DNA from: Methanogranum sp963676045
Lineage (GTDB): Archaea > Thermoplasmatota > Thermoplasmata > Methanomassiliicoccales > Methanomethylophilaceae
Direction: 5' to 3'
Length of the DNA stretch: 64,000 nucleotides
Assembly (NCBI GenBank): GCA_963676045.1
Contig: OY780938.1
Coordinates: 1,426,001 to 1,490,000, forward strand
Of the stretch, positions 25,148 through 33,525 are shown one piece after another; position 1 is the first letter of the stretch; every line of letters starts with the position of its first letter. Below the pieces are notes generated by a model. The model did no database searches. It worked only from the letters and a program-made list of their open reading frames with translations, and was not told where the DNA came from. A program made the translations under genes and the position numbers.

Positions 25148-25918
25148 TCACCCGATGATTTTTCTGATCTCTTTGCCCTTCTCGACGGCCCTGTCGAGGC
25201 AGAGGGACAACTCGGCACGCGAGATTGATCCTTTTCCACCTTTTTGCATGGCTCTGAAATTCCCGTTGTCGTCGGTTGTGACGGTAAGGCGGGCTGTGGA
25301 GATTGCTTCTTCGTCGAAATTGGGGTCTACTATTAATTGATTTCCTATTTTTGCTTCTGTCACCGATATGGGGATGCATGTTATTGGAAGCAAAGCCCTC
25401 TCTCCGAGGTTAAATTGGTCCCAAGGGACTACGGCTGTCCTGAGAGCGGACACTGCTGCGAGGTTGGCGGCATCGAAAAGGTTACCGTCATGGTCGAGGG
25501 CGTACATGTCGATGAATACCATCCACACTTTCTCTCCAGGTGTTATGCAGAGTTTCTCCACATCCACCATTTTGGATTCACGTATGCCACGGTCCACTAC
25601 ACGTGCCAGCTCTATCGCATCTTCGCCCGGTGGTCCAGCTTCAAATGAGGCGTGTGCCATCGGGATCAATTCAGCACCAGTGGTGAGCACTCCTACATTG
25701 GGGGAATCTGGGAAAGGAGTGCCGGGTATTATTTTCACACCAGCGATTATCTCGGTCCTTCCGATCTTCACCCTTGCCGATCCATCTGCGCTCTCGATGC
25801 AGTTGGTCGTCACACTGATCTCTCTGAATTTATCAATCTTACGGCCATCTTCTCTCTTTCCTTCTTTTAGGAGATTAAGTATATGGTCGCGCTTGATCTC
25901 TGCGATGATTTGACTCAT
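25148..25918 (-). CDS. rrp42: Exosome core subunit Rrp42
   Basis: 256 residues of the RNase PH fold. The start GKREDGRKIDKFREI and central FEAGPPGEDAIELARVVDRG are typical of archaeal Rrp42, the non-catalytic partner that alternates with Rrp41 in the hexameric exosome ring and contributes to RNA binding and the phosphorolytic site. Overlaps rrp41 by 4 bp (ATGA). Confidence 0.96.
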   Translation of the reverse strand: MSQIIAEIKRDHILNLLKEGKREDGRKIDKFREISVTTNCIESADGSARVKIGRTEIIAGVKIIPGTPFPDSPNVGVLTTGAELIPMAHASFEAGPPGEDAIELARVVDRGIRESKMVDVEKLCITPGEKVWMVFIDMYALDHDGNLFDAANLAAVSALRTAVVPWDQFNLGERALLPITCIPISVTEAKIGNQLIVDPNFDEEAISTARLTVTTDDNGNFRAMQKGGKGSISRAELSLCLDRAVEKGKEIRKIIG

Positions 25919-26658
25919 TCTGATTCCTCCAGTTTGAGTTTGGAGTCGTAACGTTTCTTAAGTGCCGCCTTTTGTTCATCGTATACCTCGTGACATGCGT
26001 TGAACGCGAGGTCTATGGCGTGATCGAATTCCTCCCTTGTCATGTCTCCGTCCATCTGGAGGAGTACTATCTCGTTGGTAGAGGGTACTATCGCAAGAGG
26101 GACATCTGCCTGTCCATAGTTATCCTCTTCTTTGTTGAGGTCTAGGAGTACATGTCCATCGGCCTTTCCAGCCGCTATTGCAGGTACTATGTCCCTCATA
26201 GGTATTCCTGCATCCGCGAGTGCTACTGATGCGGCGGTCAATCCTGCGCATCTTGTACCTGCATTCGCCTGAAGTATCTCGATGTACACATCGATCGATG
26301 CACGGGGATACAGTTCTGTAAGGACTACCTTCTCCAAGGCTTCCGAGATGATCTTCGAGATCTCAATGGACCTTCTGTCCGGTCCAGGTCTCTTCCTGTC
26401 ACTGACGGAGAATGCTTGCATATTGTATTTGCATTGTATTATTGCCTTTGTAGGGTCCTGAAGATGTCTTGGATGACATTCTCTAGGGCCGTATACCGCT
26501 GCAAGCACCTTGTTCTTTCCGATCTCTAAATATGCGGAACCGTCAGCATTACTGAGGACTCCCGCTTCGATGTGAATGGGCCTGTGTTCCTCGGCGGTCC
26601 TTCCGTCGATCCTGATGCCCTCTTCGTTAACCAATACCATATCTGTGTGTCCGCTCAT
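25915..26658 (-). CDS. rrp41: Exosome catalytic subunit Rrp41
   Basis: About 247 residues of the RNase PH fold. CKYNMQAFSVSDRKRPGPDR and QANAGTRCAGLTAASVALAD are phosphate/RNA-binding motifs and DNYGQADVPLA holds the catalytic Asp, so this is the active 3'-5' phosphorolytic subunit. The ATG at 26658 gives a 4-bp ATGA overlap with rrp4 and has GGAGG eight bases before it; the GTG two codons earlier is less likely. Confidence 0.96.
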   Translation of the reverse strand: MSGHTDMVLVNEEGIRIDGRTAEEHRPIHIEAGVLSNADGSAYLEIGKNKVLAAVYGPRECHPRHLQDPTKAIIQCKYNMQAFSVSDRKRPGPDRRSIEISKIISEALEKVVLTELYPRASIDVYIEILQANAGTRCAGLTAASVALADAGIPMRDIVPAIAAGKADGHVLLDLNKEEDNYGQADVPLAIVPSTNEIVLLQMDGDMTREEFDHAIDLAFNACHEVYDEQKAALKKRYDSKLKLEESE

Positions 26659-27398
26659 TTCCACTCCTCCTCTTTGTTGTCTTCGTCCGCGTCATTGTAT
26701 TCTTCTTCATTAGCGGCCTGTGGGAGTTTGCTCTCAATAAAATCTTTGACTTTTTCCGTAAGATTGCTGGACTGTGCGTTCTTCTCGATGAGTTTTATAG
26801 CATCGACAGCGACCTGTACGTTCTCTTCATCTCCATCGATCCAGATCCTTCCATTCTGTCCAACGAATACACGGCAGTCGGATAGGTTCTTGATCATTTG
26901 GATCATGGATCCACTCTTTCCTATGACCCTCGAGACCTTGGAATGGGGCATTTCGACAAGTTGTCCACCCTCTATCTTCCTCAGTCCTGAATCCTTCATT
27001 GTGACCTGTATCTTCTTGCTTTCATCCACCATGAGCACTTTCAAGATGACGACGTCACCGAGCCTAAGGTATCTGGATGTGTCACCGAATTCGACTTTCC
27101 AGGGGACTTCGTTGACATGCAGGGGCGCAGGGTAGGGGGCATTAATGTTGACCAACCAATTGGACGGTCCAATGTCCTCGATGATACCTATGACGGTATC
27201 TCCTGTCGTAGGCATATAGCGTCCTCCCAAAGGGATCACGCTCACAGTATTTTGAAATACATTCTTGACGCCCAACACGTTGGCGTATATCTTGCCGTCC
27301 AACGCGTAAGTGTTGCTACCTGAGACCATGCCACCTTCATCGAGCATGTCTCCAGGCACTACTATCTCGCGTGCAGACCTGGCGTTTCTTTTTTCCAT
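26655..27398 (-). CDS. rrp4: Exosome RNA-binding cap subunit Rrp4
   Basis: About 247 residues: N-terminal domain (VVPGDMLDEGG), S1 domain (about 70-145) and KH domain (SKVSRVIGKSGSMIQMIKN), then an acidic Asp/Glu-rich tail of about 20 residues. It forms part of the cap that admits RNA into the Rrp41/Rrp42 ring. AGTGAT lies before the ATG at 27398. The acidic tail is longer than minimal Rrp4 and probably disordered. Confidence 0.95.
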   Translation of the reverse strand: MEKRNARSAREIVVPGDMLDEGGMVSGSNTYALDGKIYANVLGVKNVFQNTVSVIPLGGRYMPTTGDTVIGIIEDIGPSNWLVNINAPYPAPLHVNEVPWKVEFGDTSRYLRLGDVVILKVLMVDESKKIQVTMKDSGLRKIEGGQLVEMPHSKVSRVIGKSGSMIQMIKNLSDCRVFVGQNGRIWIDGDEENVQVAVDAIKLIEKNAQSSNLTEKVKDFIESKLPQAANEEEYNDADEDNKEEEWK

Positions 27399-27422
27399 TA
27401 TATCACTTCTCACGAATGTTAA

Positions 27423-28118
27423 TCATCCGATAAGCTTGGTTGAGACGTTTCCCTTTGTCTTGTTCTTCAGCTTCTCGGTCATTTCGGGCACCATGCCCGC
27501 GGGCAGTTCTATTATTCCTATCCACGAACCGTCCGCCTCCCACTCCTCTCTTTCGACCATCCCATAATGGATGAGTTCATCGTAGCAGCGTCCGTAATCT
27601 TCTCCTTTAAGTCTCACCGCTACTTTGCTCTTCTCGAATCTTATTGGAAGTATGGGACGAAGTAGTTTCATTGCTTCTTCGATCTCTTTGTCCAGTGGTT
27701 TAAATGGGTCCACATGGAATTTCGCCTCTTCAAGGGCGAGCTCTATCCTCAACGGAGGGTGTGGTAGTTTTGTTTGAGGATTTATGGCGTTAGCAGCTAT
27801 GTAGGTGATGACCTGATGCCTCTTTGCCTCAAGCATCTCCTTGCGTTGTTCCGCCGTTATCTGGACCTCTCCTTTTTCCATTATCCTCTTTGCGACTATT
27901 GATATGTCCTCTGTACCGAATACTTCCTTCACTTTGTTCTCTGGCGGGCGGGTGCCCTTGCTGGCGTTCTTGAATACGTCTTCGACCGCCATATATTCGG
28001 TAATATCAAACTGTTTACCTGCCTTTATGAGGTCCATGACCTTCGGGTCCAATAGGATCTCGAAGGTTTCACCATGGCTCTCAAGCTTAGCAATAATCGC
28101 ATCATCGAGGTTGACCAT
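27423..28118 (-). CDS. sdo1: Ribosome maturation protein SBDS homologue
   Basis: 231 residues, the usual archaeal length, with the three SBDS domains: N-terminal FYSH fold (MVNLDDAIIAKLESHGETFE start), central helical bundle, and C-terminal ferredoxin-like domain. In eukaryotes SBDS releases eIF6 from the 60S subunit; the archaeal protein is believed to act in large-subunit maturation. Standard position between psmA and rrp4. Confidence 0.95.
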   Translation of the reverse strand: MVNLDDAIIAKLESHGETFEILLDPKVMDLIKAGKQFDITEYMAVEDVFKNASKGTRPPENKVKEVFGTEDISIVAKRIMEKGEVQITAEQRKEMLEAKRHQVITYIAANAINPQTKLPHPPLRIELALEEAKFHVDPFKPLDKEIEEAMKLLRPILPIRFEKSKVAVRLKGEDYGRCYDELIHYGMVEREEWEADGSWIGIIELPAGMVPEMTEKLKNKTKGNVSTKLIG

Positions 28119-28128
28119 CGAGTCACCT

Positions 28129-28839
28129 TCAGATCTTGCTTATGATCTTGGAGATTTCTGTCTCAGAGAGTCTTCTGAACTTCTTATCCTTCTCGACGAC
28201 ACCGACCTCAACTGATTCTGCTGAGGGAGTGTCTTCGATAGCTGCACTTAGTACTTTCAATCCAAGTTTCAGAGCAGCTTCCGAGCTCATCTTATCCTTG
28301 AACTCTTTTTCAAGAATGTCCATTACGACTGGACGTCCAGATCCAATGCAGGTAGCTTTGTATGCAACCAATGCTCCAGACGGGTCGGTCTCGAACAAAT
28401 GAACGCCCATATCGTCAACTCCCGCTATCAGAAGGGAGGTTCCAAAGGGACGAGCACCGCCGTACTGTGTGTATTGCTGTTTGTAGTCACATACTTTTTT
28501 GACTAGCATCTCCACACCTATGTTCTCGCCGTAGTTCACTTTGTGGATTTGTGCTGCTTTTCTCGCCTCATCCACAAGTACCCTAGCATCGGCAACGAGG
28601 CCAGAGGTTGCACAGCCGATATAGTCGTCGACATCGTATATCTTCTCAATGGATTCCGGTTCGACGAGTTTGCTGGAAACTCTCTTGTCAACAACGAGGA
28701 TGACACCATCTTTGAACTTCAGTCCTATGGTGGTGGTACCCTTTTTGACTGCCTCACGGGCGTATTCGACCTGGAACAATCTTCCGTCAGGGGAGAAAAC
28801 CGTTATTCCCCTGTCATATGCCATTTGTCCTGGTTGCAT
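28129..28839 (-). CDS. psmA: 20S proteasome alpha subunit
   Basis: About 236 residues. The N-terminal YDRGITVFSPDGRLFQVEYA is the alpha-subunit signature that forms the gated pore ring. The ATG at 28839 has AGGAAG eight bases upstream and is preferred to the TTG two codons earlier. The beta subunit is not in this window. It heads the SBDS-exosome part of the superoperon, 75 bp downstream of the RNase P subunit gene. Confidence 0.97.
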   Translation of the reverse strand: MQPGQMAYDRGITVFSPDGRLFQVEYAREAVKKGTTTIGLKFKDGVILVVDKRVSSKLVEPESIEKIYDVDDYIGCATSGLVADARVLVDEARKAAQIHKVNYGENIGVEMLVKKVCDYKQQYTQYGGARPFGTSLLIAGVDDMGVHLFETDPSGALVAYKATCIGSGRPVVMDILEKEFKDKMSSEAALKLGLKVLSAAIEDTPSAESVEVGVVEKDKKFRRLSETEISKIISKI

Positions 28840-28914
28840 GATCAATACTTCCTAATCAGAATAGCAATTGCACACCACTATTTAACGTTATATCGCGCAT
28901 GTTTCTTAAAGGAA

Positions 28915-29211
28915 TCATTTTTTTTGCTGTTTCTTTTTCAGCTCTGGATACTTGTCTCTTATGGTCTTTAACGTGCCTGATGTGATTATCGATGATGAGC
29001 CTGGGTCAATTCGTGAAACGACATCAATTGTTTTTTCTATGGCATCAGGGGAGCATCTGGCGATCATCATGTTCTTTTCGCATTGGACGATGTAAGGTGC
29101 ATCTCCATCGGAAGTCCTGTTGGCTCTCCTAATGACGGTCTCCCTTTCAAGTTCGCAGGTCATTTCGAAAAGGATGTATCTGCGCCTTCCTCTTTCTGAT
29201 TTCACGACCAT
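28915..29211 (-). CDS. rnp2: RNase P protein component 2 (Pop5/Rpp14 family)
   Basis: 98 residues. The start RGRRRYILFEM and the later VQCEKNMMIARCSPDAIEKTI fit the ferredoxin-like Pop5/Rpp14 fold, the archaeal RNase P subunit that pairs with Rpp30 and stabilises the catalytic RNA for pre-tRNA 5' processing. Sequence similarity in this family is low, so placement upstream of psmA is part of the argument. Its ATG overlaps the stop of the preceding gene by one base (TAATG). Lys-rich C-terminus. Confidence 0.8.
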   Translation of the reverse strand: MVVKSERGRRRYILFEMTCELERETVIRRANRTSDGDAPYIVQCEKNMMIARCSPDAIEKTIDVVSRIDPGSSSIITSGTLKTIRDKYPELKKKQQKK

Positions 29212-29729
29212 TATTCCTTCCTCTTGAATGTCTGCATCGTGATGTTCTCATAAACGGCTCCGCATTTTTTACAAACGGGCTTATTCACATCTACACGGTT
29301 ACCGCACGAGCATTGGAAGGTGTTATCCTTTCTCGGGAGTACCGCACCGCATTCACAAATGCTTCCTTTGACAAACCTGCCACAGACCGGGCATCTGGCC
29401 CTCTGGGGCTCCCTGATCGTCATATCTTCGAAACTGGCATTGCAGTATGGACAAGTGCGAGTAGGCTCTGCACAGGCCTTGTGAAACATCTTGCCGCATT
29501 TGCATACTGCGATGTCCTCGCATCCGAGTTCACCGTAGCATATCTCGCACTTTTTTTCGTCTTCTCCCTCGTCCAAAAAATAGGTAGTCTTTCTCGACTT
29601 ACCTTTGCCGAACGCGCCTTCGAGTTTTAGTTTGCTAGTCAAACGTATCTGGGCATAGAATATGATGGCTATAACTCCGATTAAAACTATGATTAGACCC
29701 AGTGCAAGAACTGGATTGTTGAGTTCCAT
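29211..29729 (-). CDS. Membrane-anchored RING-like / zinc-ribbon protein
   Basis: 172 residues. One N-terminal membrane helix (about 8-28), a basic linker, then a treble-clef zinc domain with CEIC, VCKCG, FHKAC and CPYC (a C4HC3 pattern like RING-CH/PHD domains, about 60-95), followed by zinc ribbons: CPVCGRFVKGSICECG and CSCGNRVDVNKPVCKKCG. The Cys-rich part would lie in the cytoplasm. Function is unknown; it could be a scaffold, a membrane-tethered nucleic-acid factor, or a ubiquitin-ligase-like protein. It is the first gene of the minus-strand RNase P/proteasome/exosome run, translationally coupled to rnp2. Confidence 0.75.
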   Translation of the reverse strand: MELNNPVLALGLIIVLIGVIAIIFYAQIRLTSKLKLEGAFGKGKSRKTTYFLDEGEDEKKCEICYGELGCEDIAVCKCGKMFHKACAEPTRTCPYCNASFEDMTIREPQRARCPVCGRFVKGSICECGAVLPRKDNTFQCSCGNRVDVNKPVCKKCGAVYENITMQTFKRKE

Positions 29730-29803
29730 ATTGCCCTAGATAAAGGTTTGGTTTAATAACATTTCTTACGGTCTTCGATGGATGCAAAACGATTGTCTTC
29801 TAA

Positions 29804-29830
29804 TGCATACTAATTTATTTTTAGTATGCA
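29804..29830. promoter_or_regulatory. Perfect 10-bp inverted repeat upstream of hdrA, candidate operator
   Basis: Arms TGCATACTAA (29804-29813) and TTAGTATGCA (29821-29830) flank a seven-base A/T spacer. The half-motif TTAGTA/TACTAA recurs nearby as AATTAGTT and AATTAGTAG at about 29831-29851. The repeat lies in the 350-bp divergent region between the RING-like gene and hdrA, about 250 bp from hdrA. The rest of this region is A/T-rich and contains TATA-like GAATATAAAG around 29989 and AATTGGT/ACCAATT arms (30018-30024, 30052-30058) in the hdrA leader. Confidence 0.5.
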
Positions 29831-30079
29831 AATTAGTTACAAAATAATTAGTAGAATTACCTTATAAGATAAACCAACCATGATATAATAAACGACATAT
29901 CTGGAACATCTAAAAAACAATCAACCAACAAATGATTTTATGTAAAAATTAACTTTAATGAAAAGGATGCATTACATGGGAATTCTTTGAATATAAAGCT
30001 TGTGTGATAAGGGTTTTAATTGGTTAGAATATTCTAGTCAACGTTCCAATCACCAATTGGATAACACGGAGGCATAGAT

Positions 30080-33000
30080 TTGACAAAATCAGCAATGGTT
30101 ATCGGTGGAGGAATCGCAGGTATTCAAGCCTCGTTGGATCTTGCAGACAGGAACATACACGTCTACCTGGTGGAGAAATTACCCACCATTGGAGGAACTA
30201 TGTGCCGTCTGGACAAGACATTCCCGACGAACGATTGTTCTGCTTGCATTCTCTCACCGAAAATGGCAGACTGTATCGGACATCCTAACATCACGACATT
30301 GACATTCCATGAGGTCATGAGCGTTAGTGGAGAGGCCGGCAACTTCAAGGTCAAGATTTTGAAGAAGGCCAGATACGTCGATCCAAAGTCCTGTACCGCA
30401 TGCGGTGACTGTACCCAGAAATGTCCTCAAAAGAACATTCCTGACCAGTTCGAGTACGGACTTTCCACAAGGAGAGCAATATACATCCCACACGCCCAGG
30501 CAGTGCCAAGGGTGGCAATCATCGATGCAGATCACTGCAAGATGATAAAAGAAGGAAAGTGCGGAGTATGCGCAAAGGTATGTGGAAAGAAAGCGATTCA
30601 CTACGATGACAAAGATGAAGTAATAGAGTTGGAGGTCGGATCCATAATCGCAGCAGCTGGATTCCAGGTATGGGATGCCAGGATCGCGACGGAATACGGA
30701 TACGGCAGATTCAAGAATGTAGTAACGGCCCTCGAGTTCGAGAGGATGATGTGCGCATCAGGACCAGATAGAGGTCACATAAAGGTACCCTCAACAGGCG
30801 AGGAACCCAAGAAGATCGCATTCATCCAATGCTGTGGATCAAGGTCCGAGAAGAAAGGATGGAAGAAGTACTGTTCATCCGTATGTTGCATGTATGCTAC
30901 AAAGCAGGCCATGATCACCAAGGAGCACTTGGATGTTCAGGAGGACATATTCTTCATGGATGTAAGGTCCTATGGAAAAGAGTTCGAAGCCTATATCCAC
31001 AGAGGAGAGGACGAGTACCACATCAATATGCACAGGTCTGCACGCGTAGCCAACGTCGAAGAGGACCTAGCAACAAAGGAACTCACGATCAACTTCACAG
31101 ATAAGGACAACAACGGAGTATCGGAAACATACGATATCGTGGTCCTCTCGATCGGACTCGCACCTCCTGAGGGAGCGGAGAAGTTCGCAGAGATACTCGG
31201 CATCCAGTTGAACGAATACGGATTCTGTAAAACAACTGTGTTCCACCCATTAGAGACGACAAAGAAGGGAATATTCGTCACCGGCGCATTCGCTGCACCA
31301 AAGGATATACCCACATCCGTCGCAGAGGCATCTGGAGCAGCAGGTAAGGCCGGAGCTTACATCGTAGATGAGAACTTCGTACCTTGTGCACCAAAGAAAT
31401 ACCCAGCAGAGAAGAATGTAGAGGGCAAGGCACCCCGTATCGGTGTCTGGGTATGTCACTGCGGTATCAATATCGGATCCGTCGTGGATGTTCCAAAGGT
31501 AACAGATTACGCCAAGACACTCCCCAATGTAGTATTGGCGGAACAGTCCCAGTATGCATGCGCACAGGATTGTTTAGAGGCAATATCGAAAGCCATAGTA
31601 GAGCAGGACCTCAACAGAGTGGTCGTAGCATCTTGTACACCCAGGACGCATGAGCCCCTTTTCAGAGAGGCCTGCCGCAATGGAGGTTTGAACAAATATC
31701 TGTTCAACATGGCGAACATACGTGACCAGTGCTCGTGGATCCACATGCACTCACACGAGGCCGCAACCGCAAAGGCCAAGGACCTTCTGAGAATGGCAAT
31801 AGCCAAAGTAGCACTGCTCGAGCCACTTGTCGGATCAGAGATTCCAGTGACCAATTCTGCAGCAGTCATCGGTGGAGGTATCACCGGAATGAGCGCAGCT
31901 CTCGACATCGCAGCACAGGGATACCAGGTAGAGCTTTTCGAGAAAGACAAGGAACTTGGAGGATACGCACGCAACATGGTCCACAAAGAGGACGGTGTAG
32001 CAGTATCTGAATTCTTGAAAGATATTATCAACAAGGTCAAGAGCAACCCTAAGATAAAAGTGCACACAGGAGTCACAATAAAGGATATTCCCGGATTCGT
32101 AGGAAACTTCAAGGTAATGACCGATGATGGAAAGGAATACCCTGTCGGAGGAGTTCTCTTCGCAACAGGCGCAGCAGCATACAAGCCAACCGAGTACAAC
32201 TATGGAAAGGACAAGAAGGTCCTAACGATCAACGAAGCAGAGAAGGAGCTCGCAGAGGGCAAATTCTCCGGAAAGAACGTTGCATTCATCCAGTGCGTTG
32301 GATCCAGGTCGGACTCTGTGAAATACTGTTCTCGTGTATGCTGTGCATCAGCATTGCGTGCAGCCATACAGATAAAGATGAAGGACCCCACAGCAAATGT
32401 AACGATAATCCACAAGGATATCAGGACATACGGATTCCGCGAGGAGCTCTACAACAAGGCATGCCAGTTGGGAGTCAAGTTCCTCAGGTACTGTGTCGAC
32501 GAAAAGCTGCCGGAGTACTCTGGAAGCAAAGTCAAGGCACACGATGTAATCCTGGGCCAGGATGTAGAGGTACATGTTGACACATTAGTGTTGGCTGTTG
32601 GAATAACACCTCTCCGCGAGGAGAAGGAGTGCCTTGCAAAGATGGTCAAGGTCCCGATAAGCAAAGATGGGTTCTTCTTTGAGGCCCACCAGAAGCTCAG
32701 GCCTGTCGATTTCGCAACAGAGGGAGTATATGTCGCAGGTGCGGCGCACTGGCCAAAATTCATGGACGAGTGCATCGCACAGGCATCTGGAGCAGCCGCA
32801 AGGATGCTCACGGTCATATCCAAGGACAAACTAATATCGGATGGTATAATCGCAGTCTCCAACCACGACGTCTGTGATGGATGTGGTGTGTGCGAGGGAT
32901 GTTGTGACTACAACGCCATAACGATAGACATCGACCCCGCATCTGGAAGGTTGAAGAGCAATGTCAACCCCGGACTCTGCAAAGGGTGCGGATCCTGTGT

Positions 33001-33103
33001 GGCATCATGTCCTGCCGGAGCGATGGAGCAGAGAGGATTCAGGAACAAGCAGATCATCGCAGAGATCGATGCGTTGCTTGATTTCCCAGTAGGAGGGGAG
33101 TGA
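30080..33103 (+). CDS. hdrA: Heterodisulfide reductase subunit A, duplicated form
   Basis: 1,007 residues, much longer than the about 650 of classical HdrA. The N-terminal half has a FAD Rossmann motif (VIGGGIAGIQAS), ferredoxin clusters (CTACGDCTQKCP near 105 and a Cys-rich set near 152-170) and a QCCGSRSEKKGW motif. From about residue 450 a complete HdrA begins: N-terminal Cys domain (GVWVCHCGIN), second Rossmann motif (VIGGGITGMSAA near 594), QCVGSRSDS motif, and two C-terminal 4Fe-4S sites (CDGCGVCEGC, CKGCGSCVASC). It is the flavin subunit that bifurcates H2 electrons to ferredoxin and heterodisulfide. The TTG start is chosen for the GGAGG seven bases upstream. First gene of the hdrA-mvhDGA operon. 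Confidence 0.95.
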   Translation: MTKSAMVIGGGIAGIQASLDLADRNIHVYLVEKLPTIGGTMCRLDKTFPTNDCSACILSPKMADCIGHPNITTLTFHEVMSVSGEAGNFKVKILKKARYVDPKSCTACGDCTQKCPQKNIPDQFEYGLSTRRAIYIPHAQAVPRVAIIDADHCKMIKEGKCGVCAKVCGKKAIHYDDKDEVIELEVGSIIAAAGFQVWDARIATEYGYGRFKNVVTALEFERMMCASGPDRGHIKVPSTGEEPKKIAFIQCCGSRSEKKGWKKYCSSVCCMYATKQAMITKEHLDVQEDIFFMDVRSYGKEFEAYIHRGEDEYHINMHRSARVANVEEDLATKELTINFTDKDNNGVSETYDIVVLSIGLAPPEGAEKFAEILGIQLNEYGFCKTTVFHPLETTKKGIFVTGAFAAPKDIPTSVAEASGAAGKAGAYIVDENFVPCAPKKYPAEKNVEGKAPRIGVWVCHCGINIGSVVDVPKVTDYAKTLPNVVLAEQSQYACAQDCLEAISKAIVEQDLNRVVVASCTPRTHEPLFREACRNGGLNKYLFNMANIRDQCSWIHMHSHEAATAKAKDLLRMAIAKVALLEPLVGSEIPVTNSAAVIGGGITGMSAALDIAAQGYQVELFEKDKELGGYARNMVHKEDGVAVSEFLKDIINKVKSNPKIKVHTGVTIKDIPGFVGNFKVMTDDGKEYPVGGVLFATGAAAYKPTEYNYGKDKKVLTINEAEKELAEGKFSGKNVAFIQCVGSRSDSVKYCSRVCCASALRAAIQIKMKDPTANVTIIHKDIRTYGFREELYNKACQLGVKFLRYCVDEKLPEYSGSKVKAHDVILGQDVEVHVDTLVLAVGITPLREEKECLAKMVKVPISKDGFFFEAHQKLRPVDFATEGVYVAGAAHWPKFMDECIAQASGAAARMLTVISKDKLISDGIIAVSNHDVCDGCGVCEGCCDYNAITIDIDPASGRLKSNVNPGLCKGCGSCVASCPAGAMEQRGFRNKQIIAEIDALLDFPVGGE

Positions 33104-33108
33104 TTACA

Positions 33109-33525
33109 ATGGCAGATTTTGAACCTAGAATAGTAACATTCTGCTGCAATTGGTGCTCATATGCGGGAGCAGACGGCGCCGGAGTCGCAAGACTTCAGAT
33201 GCCAACAAACTTCCGTATCATCAGGACCATGTGCAGTGCAAGGGTCGATCCAGAGTTCGTGCTCAGGGCCTTCTCCAAAGGGGCCGACGGAGTCATCATA
33301 CTCGGATGTCACCCTGCAGACTGCCACTACATCGGTGGAAATTACAGGGCCAGAAGGAGAATAGCACTTCTCAGGATGGTTCTTGAGCAATATGGATTTG
33401 ATCCAAAGAGATTGAGGCTCGAGTGGGTCTCAGCATCTGAGGGAGAGAAATTCCAGAAGACATTGACCGAGTTCATTGACACGATCAAAGCGCTCGGACC
33501 AACGCCCCTCAAGGAGGTGAAGTGA
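33109..33525 (+). CDS. mvhD: Methyl viologen-reducing hydrogenase subunit D
   Basis: 138 residues. TFCCNWCSYAGADGAGV near the start, RTMCSARVDP and LGCHPADCHYIGGN provide the Cys ligands of the [2Fe-2S] cluster that passes electrons from the MvhAG hydrogenase to HdrA. Length and motifs are standard. The ATG at 33109 has GGAGTGAT upstream; five bases separate it from the hdrA stop, and its own stop overlaps mvhG by one base (TGATG). Confidence 0.96.
   Translation: MADFEPRIVTFCCNWCSYAGADGAGVARLQMPTNFRIIRTMCSARVDPEFVLRAFSKGADGVIILGCHPADCHYIGGNYRARRRIALLRMVLEQYGFDPKRLRLEWVSASEGEKFQKTLTEFIDTIKALGPTPLKEVK

Noticed and set aside
31507..32199. A 230-codon minus-strand frame inside hdrA
   Set aside because: Long shadow created by codon bias of the sense gene, which has unambiguous HdrA motifs.
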